Source: CAZDAW01 sp964503685 (lineage in GTDB: Bacteria > Chloroflexota > Anaerolineae > Anaerolineales > Anaerolineaceae). From it: a DNA stretch of 22,566 nucleotides. The translations under genes and the position numbers were made by a program. Shown here piece by piece: positions 1 to 8,256 of the stretch. Position 1 is the stretch's first letter, and the number at the start of each line of letters is the position of its first letter. The notes below the pieces were generated by a model. The model had not been told where the DNA came from, made no database searches, and was given only the letters and a program-made list of their open reading frames with translations. The stretch lies in NCBI GenBank assembly GCA_964503685.1, contig CAZDAW010000049.1:1-22566 (forward strand). The letters are read 5' to 3'.

Positions 1-568
1 CACCGCGCGAATGATAGGGATAAAGGGTCTCATGGTTTAATGGGTATTTCAAACCTTCGGTCAAAACACCAATAACTTCTTCGCCTAACGGAAGCAGTGA
101 AATAATTTCGCCCGGCTTGCCCTGAATTTCAACTTGACTGGAAATGAGAAAAGCTTCATCCAGGCCATCAAATAAGTGAACGTCGCGCTGACGCAGCAGA
201 GGCATGGTCAACAAGAATAAATTGACTAAAGTTTGATCCAGTCTGCCGCCAAAGGGGGCAATAATAAGAATACTCGTAAACCCCTCTTGTACCGCGAATT
301 CCAGGGCAAGTTCAAGATCAGTCTCATTTTTATCAACAGGGTATTGGAGAAACCTGACGCCGGAACGAATCAGCTCACCGCGCAGCGGATCGGCAAGAGA
401 ATCCATATCACCGATTACGACAGCCGGCCGCAATCCTAACTTTTGAAGATGATATGCTCCCCCGTCAACCGCAATCAAGGAATCGCTGCCCTGTAGCATG
501 GCGCATACTGCCTGGAAATCCTGCAAATCCCCGTTGGTGAAAATAACTGCGCGTTGGTCTGTATTCAT
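1..568 (-). CDS. thiN: Thiamine pyrophosphokinase (3' end beyond window)
   Basis: It transfers pyrophosphate from ATP to thiamine, making thiamine diphosphate in the cytoplasm. Reading down from ATG at 568, the protein begins MNTDQRAVIFTNGD and shows the family's motifs in order: VDGGA near residue 40, VVIGDMDS near 57, a KNETDLELAL stretch near 83 that carries substrate and metal ligands, and GGRLDQTL near 108. About 189 residues are visible; the family is usually 210-220, so only the C-terminal end is missing. The start is set by a GGAAGG ribosome site nine bases upstream, part of which sits in the hairpin at 571-601. A TPP riboswitch lies directly upstream, which independently supports the assignment. 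Its own promoter overlaps the end of the upstream histidine phosphatase gene. Confidence 0.9.
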   Translation of the reverse strand, partial: MNTDQRAVIFTNGDLQDFQAVCAMLQGSDSLIAVDGGAYHLQKLGLRPAVVIGDMDSLADPLRGELIRSGVRFLQYPVDKNETDLELALEFAVQEGFTSILIIAPFGGRLDQTLVNLFLLTMPLLRQRDVHLFDGLDEAFLISSQVEIQGKPGEIISLLPLGEEVIGVLTEGLKYPLNHETLYPYHSRG

Positions 569-570
569 AA

Positions 571-601
571 ACAAACACCTTCCGCCGGGGAAGGTGTTTG
601 T
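571..601 (-). promoter_or_regulatory. Riboswitch expression-platform hairpin covering the thiN ribosome site
   Basis: Two perfect 11-base arms (571-581 and 591-601) enclose a 9-base GC-rich loop between the TPP aptamer and thiN. On the minus strand the 3' arm contains AAGG of the Shine-Dalgarno GGAAGG, and the arm ends three bases before ATG. It is therefore well placed to hide the ribosome site. Only TTT follows the stem, so translational control looks likelier than termination. Confidence 0.7.
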
Positions 602-719
602 AGATACTCAACTGACAACTCCCTCCGCCGGCATTACCCGGATCAGGTTCAGCGGGTCGAGGGCAAGCGGCCCTCCTCTCAGCCCAAATCGTTCGGGCTC
701 CCCGTACAATAATATCTAC
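600..719 (-). promoter_or_regulatory. TPP riboswitch (THI element) controlling thiN
   Basis: Read on the minus strand, the conserved core is plain: GGGGAGCCC, then GGGCTGAGA, then ACCCGCTGAACCTGATC, then GGGTAATGCC and GGAGGGA. These are the pyrimidine-sensing P2/P3 arm and the pyrophosphate-sensing P4/P5 arm. GTAGATA (719-713) and TATCTAC (606-600) are exact complements and may form an extended closing helix. Its 5' strand begins almost at the predicted transcription start. In known members, bound TPP lowers expression of the downstream gene. Confidence 0.93.
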
Positions 720-723
720 CAAG

Positions 724-752
724 AGTATAGTATTATCCAGATGAATTGTCAA
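724..752 (-). promoter_or_regulatory. Sigma-70-type promoter of the riboswitch-thiN transcript
   Basis: TTGACA at 752-747 and TATACT at 729-724 are separated by exactly 17 bases. Transcription should start near 717, right at the 5' strand of the riboswitch closing helix. The promoter overlaps the last codons of the upstream gene. Confidence 0.8.
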
Positions 753-1368
753 CCGGGCGCGGCTGCCAATTAAACGGAATAATCTGATTCATATAAAGCA
801 GGCAGGGTTCATCATTTTTCCATTGAATAATCGTCATAGAAGTCAAATCGATATTAATCCGATGAAGACTATCCAACGGCGCCCCCAAATAGTGAAGCGC
901 AGCCAAACGAATCGCATCGCCATGCGTAATGCATGCTACCACATCATCAGGCTTGCAGCTCATTCGAATATTGTCGAGCTCCTTGCAGACGCGTTTCTGG
1001 GCATCCACAATGGATTCGCCGCCCGGAAACTGAATTAGAGCGGGTTTCTGCTGAACCTGCTGCCAGTACTTTGTATGGCGTAATTGTTTATAGGTCTTGC
1101 CTTGCCAGGTTCCATAATCGATTTCGTTTAATCCATTCCGAATTTCGACCTGTAAACCCTTTGAATTCGCCAGAGGAGCAGCCGTTTCCAGAGCGCGTTC
1201 CATCGGACTGCTGTAAATAGCGCTGATCGATATATCCGCAAGGGCTTCTGCAACCTGAATAGCCTGCTTTCTTCCATGTTCATTCAAATGAACCCCAGGC
1301 AGTCGGCCAACCAGGCGGGTTTTAACTAGATCGTTGTCACCGTGACGGATCAGTATGATAGTCAGCAT
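733..1368 (-). CDS. Histidine phosphatase family protein (phosphoglycerate mutase-like)
   Basis: This is a 211-residue cytoplasmic enzyme of the branch-1 histidine phosphatases, which hydrolyse or move phosphoryl groups through a phosphohistidine. The catalytic set is complete: LIRHG with His9 as nucleophile, Arg58 in SSPMERALETA, Glu82 in NEIDYGTW and His149 in CITHGDAIRL. A FPGGES loop near 114-119 resembles the actinobacterial MSMEG_4193-like group of predicted phosphomutases. The substrate cannot be told from sequence; alpha-ribazole phosphatase or a sugar-phosphate phosphatase are alternatives. The start at 1368 has AAAGGA five bases upstream and overlaps the end of rarA by 32 bases, so the two genes are probably cotranscribed and translationally coupled. 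Confidence 0.85.
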   Translation of the reverse strand: MLTIILIRHGDNDLVKTRLVGRLPGVHLNEHGRKQAIQVAEALADISISAIYSSPMERALETAAPLANSKGLQVEIRNGLNEIDYGTWQGKTYKQLRHTKYWQQVQQKPALIQFPGGESIVDAQKRVCKELDNIRMSCKPDDVVACITHGDAIRLAALHYLGAPLDSLHRINIDLTSMTIIQWKNDEPCLLYMNQIIPFNWQPRPVDNSSG

Positions 1369-2725
1369 TCAAATCCTTTTGATTACTTTCTACCCCTAAA
1401 GCTTTTGCTTGCGCATCTCGCCAGCGAGTGAGCGTTTCATTAACTTGGGCCTCATAACCCTGGTCGGAAGGTTTATAAAAATAAGTTCCTAACAACCTAG
1501 TTGGTAAATATTGCTGTGGAATGAAATGTCCGGGAAATTCGTGCGGATACTGATAGCCTTTACCGTGCCCCAACCCTTTAGCGTCGCGGTTGGCATCCAT
1601 CAAATGAGTCGGCACGGCGCCAACCCCTTCTTGTTCCACCGATTCAAGCGCCTTGAAGTACGAGCAGGCCGAATTTGATTTTGGAGCCGTCGCAAGATAA
1701 AGAGTCGCTTCAACAATTGGGAAGATGCCTTCCGGCAAGCCGATATATTCATAAGCATAAGCGGCTGCGGTTGCCACCATGATCCCACGCGGGTCAGCCA
1801 GGCCAATATCCTCTCCGGAAAGGACGATAAGCCGGCGCAAAATAAAACGCGGATCTTCGCCAGCAGCCAGCATTCTTGCCAGCCAATACAGGGCGGCATC
1901 AGGATCGGAACCACGTACCGACTTGATGAACGCCGAGATTGTATCGTAATGAGCATCCCCATCGCGGTCATATAATACAGCCCGTTTCTGAATGCTTTCT
2001 TGCGCCACGTCTAATGTGATATGGATAGTTCCATTCTCGTCCTGAGGTGTACTTTCCACAGCCAGTTCAAGAGCATTGAGCAAATTCCGGGCATCGCCGC
2101 CAGAAACGCGCAGCAAATGAAGACGAGCATCCTGATCCACCTTAATTACGCGTCCCCCATAACCGCGTTTTGTGTCAGTCAATGCGCGTTCTATCAACAC
2201 ATCCAGTTGAGTTTCAGATAAAGGCTCTAACTGAAATAAACGGGAACGCGAAACCAGAGCGGGGATAACCTGAAAGTAAGGATTCTCCGTCGTTGCCCCA
2301 ATCAAAGTGATCATTCCATTTTCTACGTGAGGCAACAAGGCATCCTGTTGAGCTTTATTCCAGCGATGGACTTCATCGACAAAAAGCAGTGTGCGCCGTT
2401 TATACATTTTTCGCCGATCGGCGGCGCCTCGAATTACCTGACGCAGTTCCGCAACGCCGGCCAGGACAGCAGAAATACTCTCGAAATGCGCCTGAGTATG
2501 ATTGGCAATCACTCTCGCCAGTGTTGTTTTTCCAGTACCTGGCGGCCCGAAGAAAATGATCGACGAAAACAGGCGGTCCGCTTCGATTGCCCGGCGCAAG
2601 AGTTTCCCCTCGCCGATGATATGCTCCTGCCCAACTATCTCGTCAATTGTAAGTGGGCGCATCCGCGCCGCCAGGGGCATTTCCCGCTCTATTTGTTCCT
2701 GCATGGCATGTTCAAACAGATCCAT
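1337..2725 (-). CDS. rarA: Replication-associated recombination protein A (AAA+ ATPase RarA/MgsA)
   Basis: RarA is an AAA+ clamp-loader-like ATPase that acts at stalled replication forks and single-strand gaps. The 462-residue protein is full length for the family. It opens with PLAARMRPLTIDEIVGQEHI, then has a Walker A motif GPPGTGKTT (60-68), a Walker B motif LLFVDEVH (113-120), sensor 1 in GATTEN, and the family's C-terminal tetramerisation region with GEDIGLADP and YQYPHEFPGHF. The gene starts one base after the stop codon of the preceding 442-residue gene and overlaps the next one. There is no strong ribosome site of its own, so translational coupling is likely. Confidence 0.95.
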   Translation of the reverse strand: MDLFEHAMQEQIEREMPLAARMRPLTIDEIVGQEHIIGEGKLLRRAIEADRLFSSIIFFGPPGTGKTTLARVIANHTQAHFESISAVLAGVAELRQVIRGAADRRKMYKRRTLLFVDEVHRWNKAQQDALLPHVENGMITLIGATTENPYFQVIPALVSRSRLFQLEPLSETQLDVLIERALTDTKRGYGGRVIKVDQDARLHLLRVSGGDARNLLNALELAVESTPQDENGTIHITLDVAQESIQKRAVLYDRDGDAHYDTISAFIKSVRGSDPDAALYWLARMLAAGEDPRFILRRLIVLSGEDIGLADPRGIMVATAAAYAYEYIGLPEGIFPIVEATLYLATAPKSNSACSYFKALESVEQEGVGAVPTHLMDANRDAKGLGHGKGYQYPHEFPGHFIPQQYLPTRLLGTYFYKPSDQGYEAQVNETLTRWRDAQAKALGVESNQKDLNADYHTDPSR

Positions 2726-2726
2726 T

Positions 2727-4055
2727 TTACGCCTGAGCTATACTCTCAATATAAGTCTTAATCGTTGGTATTCCGCTCAACTTATCATAATAAAAGTTAT
2801 TTACAATATTTATAACCTCCGCCCGGGCAGCTTCGGCCTGAGGAGAAAGCTCCTGACCACTTCTCTCTCTGGAAAGCACGTCGCGCAACCTCAACAGCAG
2901 GCGGATAATTTCCGATTCTTCTTCGCCTTCAAGCGCTTTTACCACCTGGTAGATCAATTGGTCAACATGAGCCAGTAAAGCATCAAGTGTAATATTAGAG
3001 CCGGGCTTGAAGCAATCATCCATTGTACGGATAAGCGACCAGACCTGATATAAAACTGTTGTCGGCTCATCAAATAGTTCACGAATAAAGGCTGCTTCCT
3101 GATAACGCCCTGTCAAACGGAAAATGTTATACATCCGTTTGGCTGCCTTACCATAGTTGATGTCTTTCGTCAGATACTTCTTTACCTCATATTCAAGCTG
3201 GTGAACATAATCATCCAGCGCATCAGCAGATACTTGTTTGGATAACTTGGTAAAAACCGGAATTGACTCGGCTTCGAGATAAACTTCCTGAAAATAGGGA
3301 TCAAGATACCCGTCTAAAGGCGTTATAGATCCATCGGGCGCTTCCCAGGTTACATCCAGCATATTGCTGGCGTTAACGAGAACGCCATGAACAGTGTCTG
3401 TGACCACCCAGTCGAGTTTCGTCCATCCAGGATCATCTCTCACCTCATCCCAGGTGATTTCGATTGGAGTTCCATCTGGTTTAGTCAGCGCTATCTTTCC
3501 TTCCAAGGCTTCAAGCGCATTCCAGGAAATTGGCGAACCAGCTTTTACCAGATTACCCCTCCGAATGGCATCAAATGGAAAAGAGCCAAATTTAATTTCG
3601 ATAAGCTGGTATGTCGCCCCCTTGAACGTATCCTTGATCTTTTTTTGCATAACCTCCGATAAAATGCGGCAGGCCTCCTCTTTGGTCGGCGCTTTAATGT
3701 TAATACGTTCAAAATAATCACAATCGCCTGGGTATGTCTGGATTTTCGATTGGGCAGATGAACCAGATAGCGCCAACGCGGTTTCAACAACACCGGGTAT
3801 ATCTTCAAATCCCACTAATTCACCGATTTTTCGGAAATGAGCCAATTCTGCCGGGTTGAAATCCAGCATACTGATCCGGTGGCCAAAAACGCCGCTTCTT
3901 TCATCAACCACAACATCGCCCTTATTCTGTTCTGCCGTCATGGCAGTTAACCACTGGATGGCGTCCATCTCATCCAATTCGATTCCCAGGCGTTTAGCCG
4001 ATTCAATTATTCTATTCAAATCCTCAGACGGCGCCGACTGTTGTTTACTGCTCAT
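2727..4055 (-). CDS. Hypothetical protein, possible divergent nucleotidyltransferase
   Basis: I do not recognise this 442-residue protein. It has no signal peptide or membrane segment. Residues 98-99 (GS, in LALSGSS) are followed eleven residues later by GDCDYFERI with Asp111 and Asp113, and IEIKFGS (152-158) offers a third acid. That spacing matches the nucleotidyltransferase-fold pattern hG[GS], 9-13 residues, Dh[DE]h. Lysine-rich helices around 292-315 (VKKYLTKDINYGKAAKRMYN) would fit the helical half of such enzymes. This is inference from a short pattern. The start is well set: GAGGAGGAG lies just before ATG at 4055. It sits between a DEDDh exonuclease and rarA in a tight run, suggesting a nucleic-acid role. 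Confidence 0.75.
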   Translation of the reverse strand: MSSKQQSAPSEDLNRIIESAKRLGIELDEMDAIQWLTAMTAEQNKGDVVVDERSGVFGHRISMLDFNPAELAHFRKIGELVGFEDIPGVVETALALSGSSAQSKIQTYPGDCDYFERINIKAPTKEEACRILSEVMQKKIKDTFKGATYQLIEIKFGSFPFDAIRRGNLVKAGSPISWNALEALEGKIALTKPDGTPIEITWDEVRDDPGWTKLDWVVTDTVHGVLVNASNMLDVTWEAPDGSITPLDGYLDPYFQEVYLEAESIPVFTKLSKQVSADALDDYVHQLEYEVKKYLTKDINYGKAAKRMYNIFRLTGRYQEAAFIRELFDEPTTVLYQVWSLIRTMDDCFKPGSNITLDALLAHVDQLIYQVVKALEGEEESEIIRLLLRLRDVLSRERSGQELSPQAEAARAEVINIVNNFYYDKLSGIPTIKTYIESIAQA

Positions 4056-4095
4056 TTCTCCTCCTCTTATGCGTTGGGTCGAAATAAATCAGATG

Positions 4096-4698
4096 TCAAT
4101 TTACTTCACTATTGGCTGTAAGCTCTGCCAGCAATTTCGAAAAAATTTCTCCCTGGTCAATGGCGTCTTCCAGAGCATTGTGTTTAAGTTCTCGATTATC
4201 AAGCTCATTCGCGCTGATATGCCTGAAAGAAGTGGAACGCCAGGGAACCCGTTTCATACCCATATATAATGCTTTAATGTCAAGAGCGCTGTGGCCAAAT
4301 GGATTATGACCAAGATAATAATGGAAATAATCATTGATAAACATCCAATCAAAAGCAGCATTGAAGGCAACAAAAATTGGCCTCATTTCCGATGAAATAT
4401 TCTGTACGAGCCAGTTTTCAAATCGCTTCATTGCTTCGACCGGCGATACACCTTCCTTGAGTAAACGACTCATCGACAAACCGCTGATTGACAAAGCTTC
4501 GGAGGTATATTGATCATTGATCGGCTGTAATTCAACATAAAAAGTTACATGGGGCCTGGCAACCAGACAGGCCCCAATCGATAAAATCGAATGCTGGCGC
4601 GGGTGCGGCCCGCTCGTCTCGATATCGACCGATACATAAGCAGGAATTTCAGAGGAGAATGACGAAGATGGGATAGAAACGGGTAAATTTGGGACCAT
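4096..4698 (-). CDS. DEDDh-family 3'-5' exonuclease (DnaQ/RNase T-like)
   Basis: This 200-residue cytoplasmic protein is a stand-alone exonuclease domain that removes nucleotides from 3' ends using two metal ions. All acidic ligands are visible: Asp25 and Glu27 in VSVDIETSGP (Exo I), Asp117 in AFNAAFDWMF (Exo II), and His173 with Asp178 in HNALEDA (Exo III, DEDDh type). There is no polymerase, helicase or BRCT part, so it could act in repair, proofreading or RNA trimming. AAAGG nine bases before ATG at 4698 supports the start. It is the first gene of the group that continues through the 442-residue protein and rarA. Confidence 0.88.
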   Translation of the reverse strand: MVPNLPVSIPSSSFSSEIPAYVSVDIETSGPHPRQHSILSIGACLVARPHVTFYVELQPINDQYTSEALSISGLSMSRLLKEGVSPVEAMKRFENWLVQNISSEMRPIFVAFNAAFDWMFINDYFHYYLGHNPFGHSALDIKALYMGMKRVPWRSTSFRHISANELDNRELKHNALEDAIDQGEIFSKLLAELTANSEVN

Positions 4699-4781
4699 TA
4701 AAAAACGACCTTTGGGGTTAATGGCATAATATAATTACAGGGTCATTTTACCATAGGGATTTGAGATAAACACACTCTCGG

Positions 4782-5576
4782 TTATTGCTGGCGGTTTACC
4801 AGGTAAATACCAATCACAGTAAGCAATGTTCCACTCATTTGCGTGATACTCATCATTTCACCCAGCAAAGGAATCGCAAACAACGTTACAGTGATGGGTT
4901 GACCGACCATCGTGGGAGCGACCAGTGAGGCAGGCAAATGACCAAGTGCATACGCAGAGAGAACAAAAGCGATAACCTGAATAAAGATAGCCGCTCCCAG
5001 AAAGTTTAAATACGTTAACGAGGAATACCCCAATAACGGATTCCCGGCTATCAAATTAAAAATCAACAGGGTCAAACTGCTAAAGATGCTCACAATCCAC
5101 ATATATTGGATTGCCCCATGATATTTTCTTCCATATTGCGTGATCAAAAAGTACGCCCCATAGAACAGGCTTGATACAAGAGCGATCAGATCGCCATGCG
5201 TCAATGTTGGATGGAGAAAGTAATCTCCACCCATAACCAGAACAGCGCCAATCAAAACGAATAATAAACCAACCCAAAAACTGCCCTTCAGTTTTTCCCT
5301 CAAAACGAAAAGCGCAAATAGAGCTACCCACAAAGGAGCTATCCCATTCAACAAGGTCGCATTAGCAGCCGTGGTATGTTGTACTGCTATTGACCAGCTG
5401 GCCATATCGAAGCCATTTGCCACACCGCCTAATATTGGAAACAGCCAGCCGCGCCAACCTAGCTTCAAACCCGGAAATCCTCTGCGCATAACAAAGGGTA
5501 ACAAAAGAATCACCGCTATCGTCATCCGGTAAAACCCAGTGACGGGCCCTGGCGCATCGGCCCAGCGAACAAACAT
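4782..5576 (-). CDS. DMT-superfamily (EamA) transporter, N-terminal region disrupted
   Basis: This is an inner-membrane permease of the drug/metabolite transporter superfamily, exporting or importing small metabolites. Hydrophobic segments fill the 264 residues and two EamA-type repeats can be seen. Family members usually have about 290 residues and ten membrane segments. The annotated start (5576) falls inside segment 1. Upstream in frame the sequence still reads NRLSYLALAVRILALGFSP, typical of the missing part. That stretch is preceded by an in-frame TAA at 5636-5634. Four codons before it, an ATG at 5648 overlaps the stop of the upstream HAD gene as ATGA. The coupled start therefore leads to a five-codon dead end. 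The gene may be an early pseudogene, may use a weak internal start, or the base may be wrong. Confidence 0.8.
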   Translation of the reverse strand: MFVRWADAPGPVTGFYRMTIAVILLLPFVMRRGFPGLKLGWRGWLFPILGGVANGFDMASWSIAVQHTTAANATLLNGIAPLWVALFALFVLREKLKGSFWVGLLFVLIGAVLVMGGDYFLHPTLTHGDLIALVSSLFYGAYFLITQYGRKYHGAIQYMWIVSIFSSLTLLIFNLIAGNPLLGYSSLTYLNFLGAAIFIQVIAFVLSAYALGHLPASLVAPTMVGQPITVTLFAIPLLGEMMSITQMSGTLLTVIGIYLVNRQQ

Positions 5577-5644
5577 GGGAGAAAATCCCAGCGCCAGTAT
5601 TCTGACTGCAAGCGCCAGATACGATAACCTGTTTTATGAATCCT

Positions 5645-6433
5645 TCATACAGAAACCGACTTGTTCCAGGCCTTCAATAAAGCAGGTATTTCAGCTAAAC
5701 TGGAAACGGTGGCAGCAGGAACGATCTCGCCTTTGTAAGCCAAATCAACCGGATCATTTGCCCGGCGGGTGATCCAGATGCTGTGCATTCCCAGATTATT
5801 AGCGCCGATAATATCAGCGCTGAGCATATCACCTACCATGACCGCCTGAACCGGGAGCAGATCGAATTGATTCAGCGCATGTTCAAATATTCTGGGGTGC
5901 GGCTTGCGCAATCCAAACGCCGCAGAAGAGATAATGAATTCAAAATAAGGGCGCAAGCGGGCGTTATCAATCAATCGTTGAACATTCGGGTCATCGCTTG
6001 CATTGGAAATAATTCCAAGATAGTATCCCTGTTCTCTTAAGGCATTCAGTGTCTGATGTGCATCATCTTCCACATGCCAATGCGCTTCTGAGACTGCAAA
6101 CATCGCTTTGATGGCCGATTTCAAAATCGAATCTTGAACATCCCGATATCCCCATTCGGCCAATAAAGTATGCAAAATATTATCTTGAGAATATTCGATG
6201 CAATCTACGTTGCGGTCGCGCCAATATAATTCAAATCTTTCATCAACCGCTTTTAAAAACTTTTCCGTATTAAGGTTTAACCCGGCTTGTTGCAGTGATT
6301 CGATTAATACAAGATGAGCTTGACGCAAAACCGACGGCCATTCGCCATCAAAATATATCAATGTGCTGCCAAGATCAAAAAACACAGCTTTGAGCTGTTT
6401 ATGGTTTGTGTCATTAACATTCATTACTATCAA
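5645..6433 (-). CDS. HAD-superfamily hydrolase (phosphatase-like)
   Basis: This cytoplasmic haloacid-dehalogenase-type hydrolase has about 260 residues. Motif I reads FFDLGSTLI, keeping the nucleophile Asp20 but with Gly where most phosphatases have the second Asp. Motif II is in IISNASDD, motif III is the lysine of GLRKPHPRIF, and motif IV is VGDMLSADIIGA. A helical cap lies between motifs I and II (subfamily I). Loss of the second motif-I Asp occurs in some HAD branches and could change reaction or rate. The first codon is uncertain: TTG at 6433 or ATG at 6424, neither with a clear ribosome site. Its TGA overlaps the ATG of the downstream transporter as ATGA. The substrate is unknown. Confidence 0.88.
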   Translation of the reverse strand: MIVMNVNDTNHKQLKAVFFDLGSTLIYFDGEWPSVLRQAHLVLIESLQQAGLNLNTEKFLKAVDERFELYWRDRNVDCIEYSQDNILHTLLAEWGYRDVQDSILKSAIKAMFAVSEAHWHVEDDAHQTLNALREQGYYLGIISNASDDPNVQRLIDNARLRPYFEFIISSAAFGLRKPHPRIFEHALNQFDLLPVQAVMVGDMLSADIIGANNLGMHSIWITRRANDPVDLAYKGEIVPAATVSSLAEIPALLKAWNKSVSV

Positions 6434-6460
6434 CTAGCATTCGCTTTGCACCAATAAATG

Positions 6461-7480
6461 TCAATATCCCCGTTCACGATCATACTCATTGTAAAGTGAC
6501 ATTCCACTTAAATAATGGCGCAAATTATCGACAAATACCTTTACTCCTCTCTCGCTATATTGTGCGCTGTTTCCAGCAATATGAGGAGTTATTATAACAT
6601 TAGGCAACTTCCAAAACAGACTATCAACCGGCAACGGTTCGGTCGCAAAAACATCCAGAGCAGCGCCGGCTACTTTGTGTTCTGTCAGCGCCGATAACAA
6701 TGCTTCATCGTCAACAACATGACCCCGGGAAACATTGACGATAAACGCCGTTGGTTTAAAAACATCAAACTCCTCCGAACTGATAATGTGTCGAGTAGCA
6801 GGGGTCAAGGGCGTGCAGACAACAACAAAGTCGCATTCTTTGATCACCGATTTTATCGCCTGCGGTGGATACAGCCGGGTAAAGAAATCACCTGCCGGAT
6901 CGCCCAGCCCATCAACTGTATATCCTGGGTCTTCAGGATGCATGGCATCATATTTGACCGCCAGAATTCTGGCGCCGAAAGGTTGGAGCAAACGAGCAAC
7001 CTGCCGACCAATGCTTCCGTACCCGATAATCCCCACTGTGCTATCCCGTAACTCAAGAGGGGCAAAACGTTCCCAACGATCGCTTGGCCACTCACATCTC
7101 ATCTGATGCGAATGCATATCAGGCAAACGGTGACCCAACGCCAGCAATGTCATCGTCACGTATTCGGCCACTTGAGAGGCAGAGGGCCCGCTCAATGTTG
7201 TCAATACCAGATCGGTCTTCTGCATGATCGGGTGTTGAGCGACAAAATCAATGGCAGTATAGTGGAATTGTATCCAGCGTAATTTTGGAACCAGGTCAGG
7301 TAATGGAAGCAACCTGGCAGTATACAGAATCTCTGTCTGCGCCCATATCTCCCGAGGTATATCCTCAGGCTGGCTCGCCGGATAAACCGTGACGTTCAGG
7401 CGAGGAGAAACATCACGAACAGTTTCGATTACCTTCTCAGGAAACGCTACCGTTATAAGTATATTAACTGTCTGAGGCAC
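6461..7480 (-). CDS. D-isomer-specific 2-hydroxyacid dehydrogenase
   Basis: This NAD(P)-dependent cytoplasmic enzyme interconverts 2-oxoacids and D-2-hydroxyacids. The 339-residue protein has the split family layout: a flavodoxin-like catalytic domain (1-115 and 300-339) around a Rossmann domain. GYGSIG (153-158) is the dinucleotide loop. The catalytic trio is present: Arg252 in VSRGH, Glu281 in ATEPLP and His300 in ITPHIAGN. It follows the two CoA-transferase genes, so 2-hydroxyglutarate or a similar diacid is an attractive but unproved substrate. The start is uncertain: GTG at 7480 opens the frame, but the only AAAAGG abuts that codon, too close for a normal ribosome site. Confidence 0.9.
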   Translation of the reverse strand: MPQTVNILITVAFPEKVIETVRDVSPRLNVTVYPASQPEDIPREIWAQTEILYTARLLPLPDLVPKLRWIQFHYTAIDFVAQHPIMQKTDLVLTTLSGPSASQVAEYVTMTLLALGHRLPDMHSHQMRCEWPSDRWERFAPLELRDSTVGIIGYGSIGRQVARLLQPFGARILAVKYDAMHPEDPGYTVDGLGDPAGDFFTRLYPPQAIKSVIKECDFVVVCTPLTPATRHIISSEEFDVFKPTAFIVNVSRGHVVDDEALLSALTEHKVAGAALDVFATEPLPVDSLFWKLPNVIITPHIAGNSAQYSERGVKVFVDNLRHYLSGMSLYNEYDRERGY

Positions 7481-7489
7481 CTTTTAAAA

Positions 7490-8254
7490 TCACGATCCTT
7501 TCAGATAAATTCCATGTGGGTCGAGATCGTTTCGTAATATGTCTAACTCTTCCGCTGTCGGTGCTTTTGTGATCTCTAATTTGTCAGCAATCTTGAGATT
7601 CCAACCGGTATTTTCCCGCGCTTGCTCCACAGTTGCTCCAGGATGAAGAGCAACAAGCGTTAATTCGCCATTTTCGTCCGGCGCCATCAGTCCCAAATTT
7701 GTTACGACTGCTTGCGTCCCGCCGCCCCGTACACCGGTTCTGTCGCGTTCAGCCCGTCCATTCAAAAAACCAGCCGAAGTACAAAAATCCACTTTCTCAG
7801 GGAAACGACGTTTCTGGTGTGGTGTTATCACATAACATCGATTAGCCCAGGCCGCAATTTCCATCGAACCGCCTGAACCTGGCAGGCGAACCTTTGGATG
7901 GGCATAATCGCCAACCACAGTAGCATTAATATTACCAAACCGATCGATCTGAGCGCCGCCCAAAAATCCCACATCAACATTACCTCGTTGCAGGTATAGG
8001 CTGAAAATATCATACATACTGCATACAGCCGATGCGCCGCTGACCAAGGTGGGATCGCCAATCGAAAGCGGCAAACGCGCCGGGCGCGCGCCAATCACGC
8101 CTGCCTCATAGATCATCAACAAATTTGGGGCGTGCGTGCGTTGAGCCAGATTGCAGGCCAGATTCGGCAACCCGACCCCAACAAAAACCGTATCACCATC
8201 GCGCAACAAACGGGCAGCATTGATCGTCATCAACTCAGAAGCAGAATATTCCAT
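7490..8254 (-). CDS. CoA-transferase subunit B (glutaconate CoA-transferase/IpdB type)
   Basis: This is the beta subunit of a class-I CoA-transferase, moving CoA between carboxylates. The 254-residue sequence resembles GctB, from memory of the family, in LIGGAQID-type, TVVGDYAHPK and GSGGSMEIA stretches. Glu50 in LMIYEAG lies where GctB has the catalytic glutamate that forms the glutamyl-CoA thioester. KRRFPEKVDF also matches the family. The start at 8254 follows the stop of subunit A by two bases and has GGAGAG eight bases upstream. The pair must assemble to work. Substrate choice between glutaconate/2-hydroxyglutarate and the ring-cleavage products handled by IpdAB is not settled by sequence. 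Confidence 0.88.
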   Translation of the reverse strand: MEYSASELMTINAARLLRDGDTVFVGVGLPNLACNLAQRTHAPNLLMIYEAGVIGARPARLPLSIGDPTLVSGASAVCSMYDIFSLYLQRGNVDVGFLGGAQIDRFGNINATVVGDYAHPKVRLPGSGGSMEIAAWANRCYVITPHQKRRFPEKVDFCTSAGFLNGRAERDRTGVRGGGTQAVVTNLGLMAPDENGELTLVALHPGATVEQARENTGWNLKIADKLEITKAPTAEELDILRNDLDPHGIYLKGS

Positions 8255-8256
8255 CG

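Noticed and set aside
233..773. Short open frames opposite thiN and across the riboswitch
   Set aside because: They lie antisense to a clear thiamine pyrophosphokinase or inside the conserved TPP aptamer.
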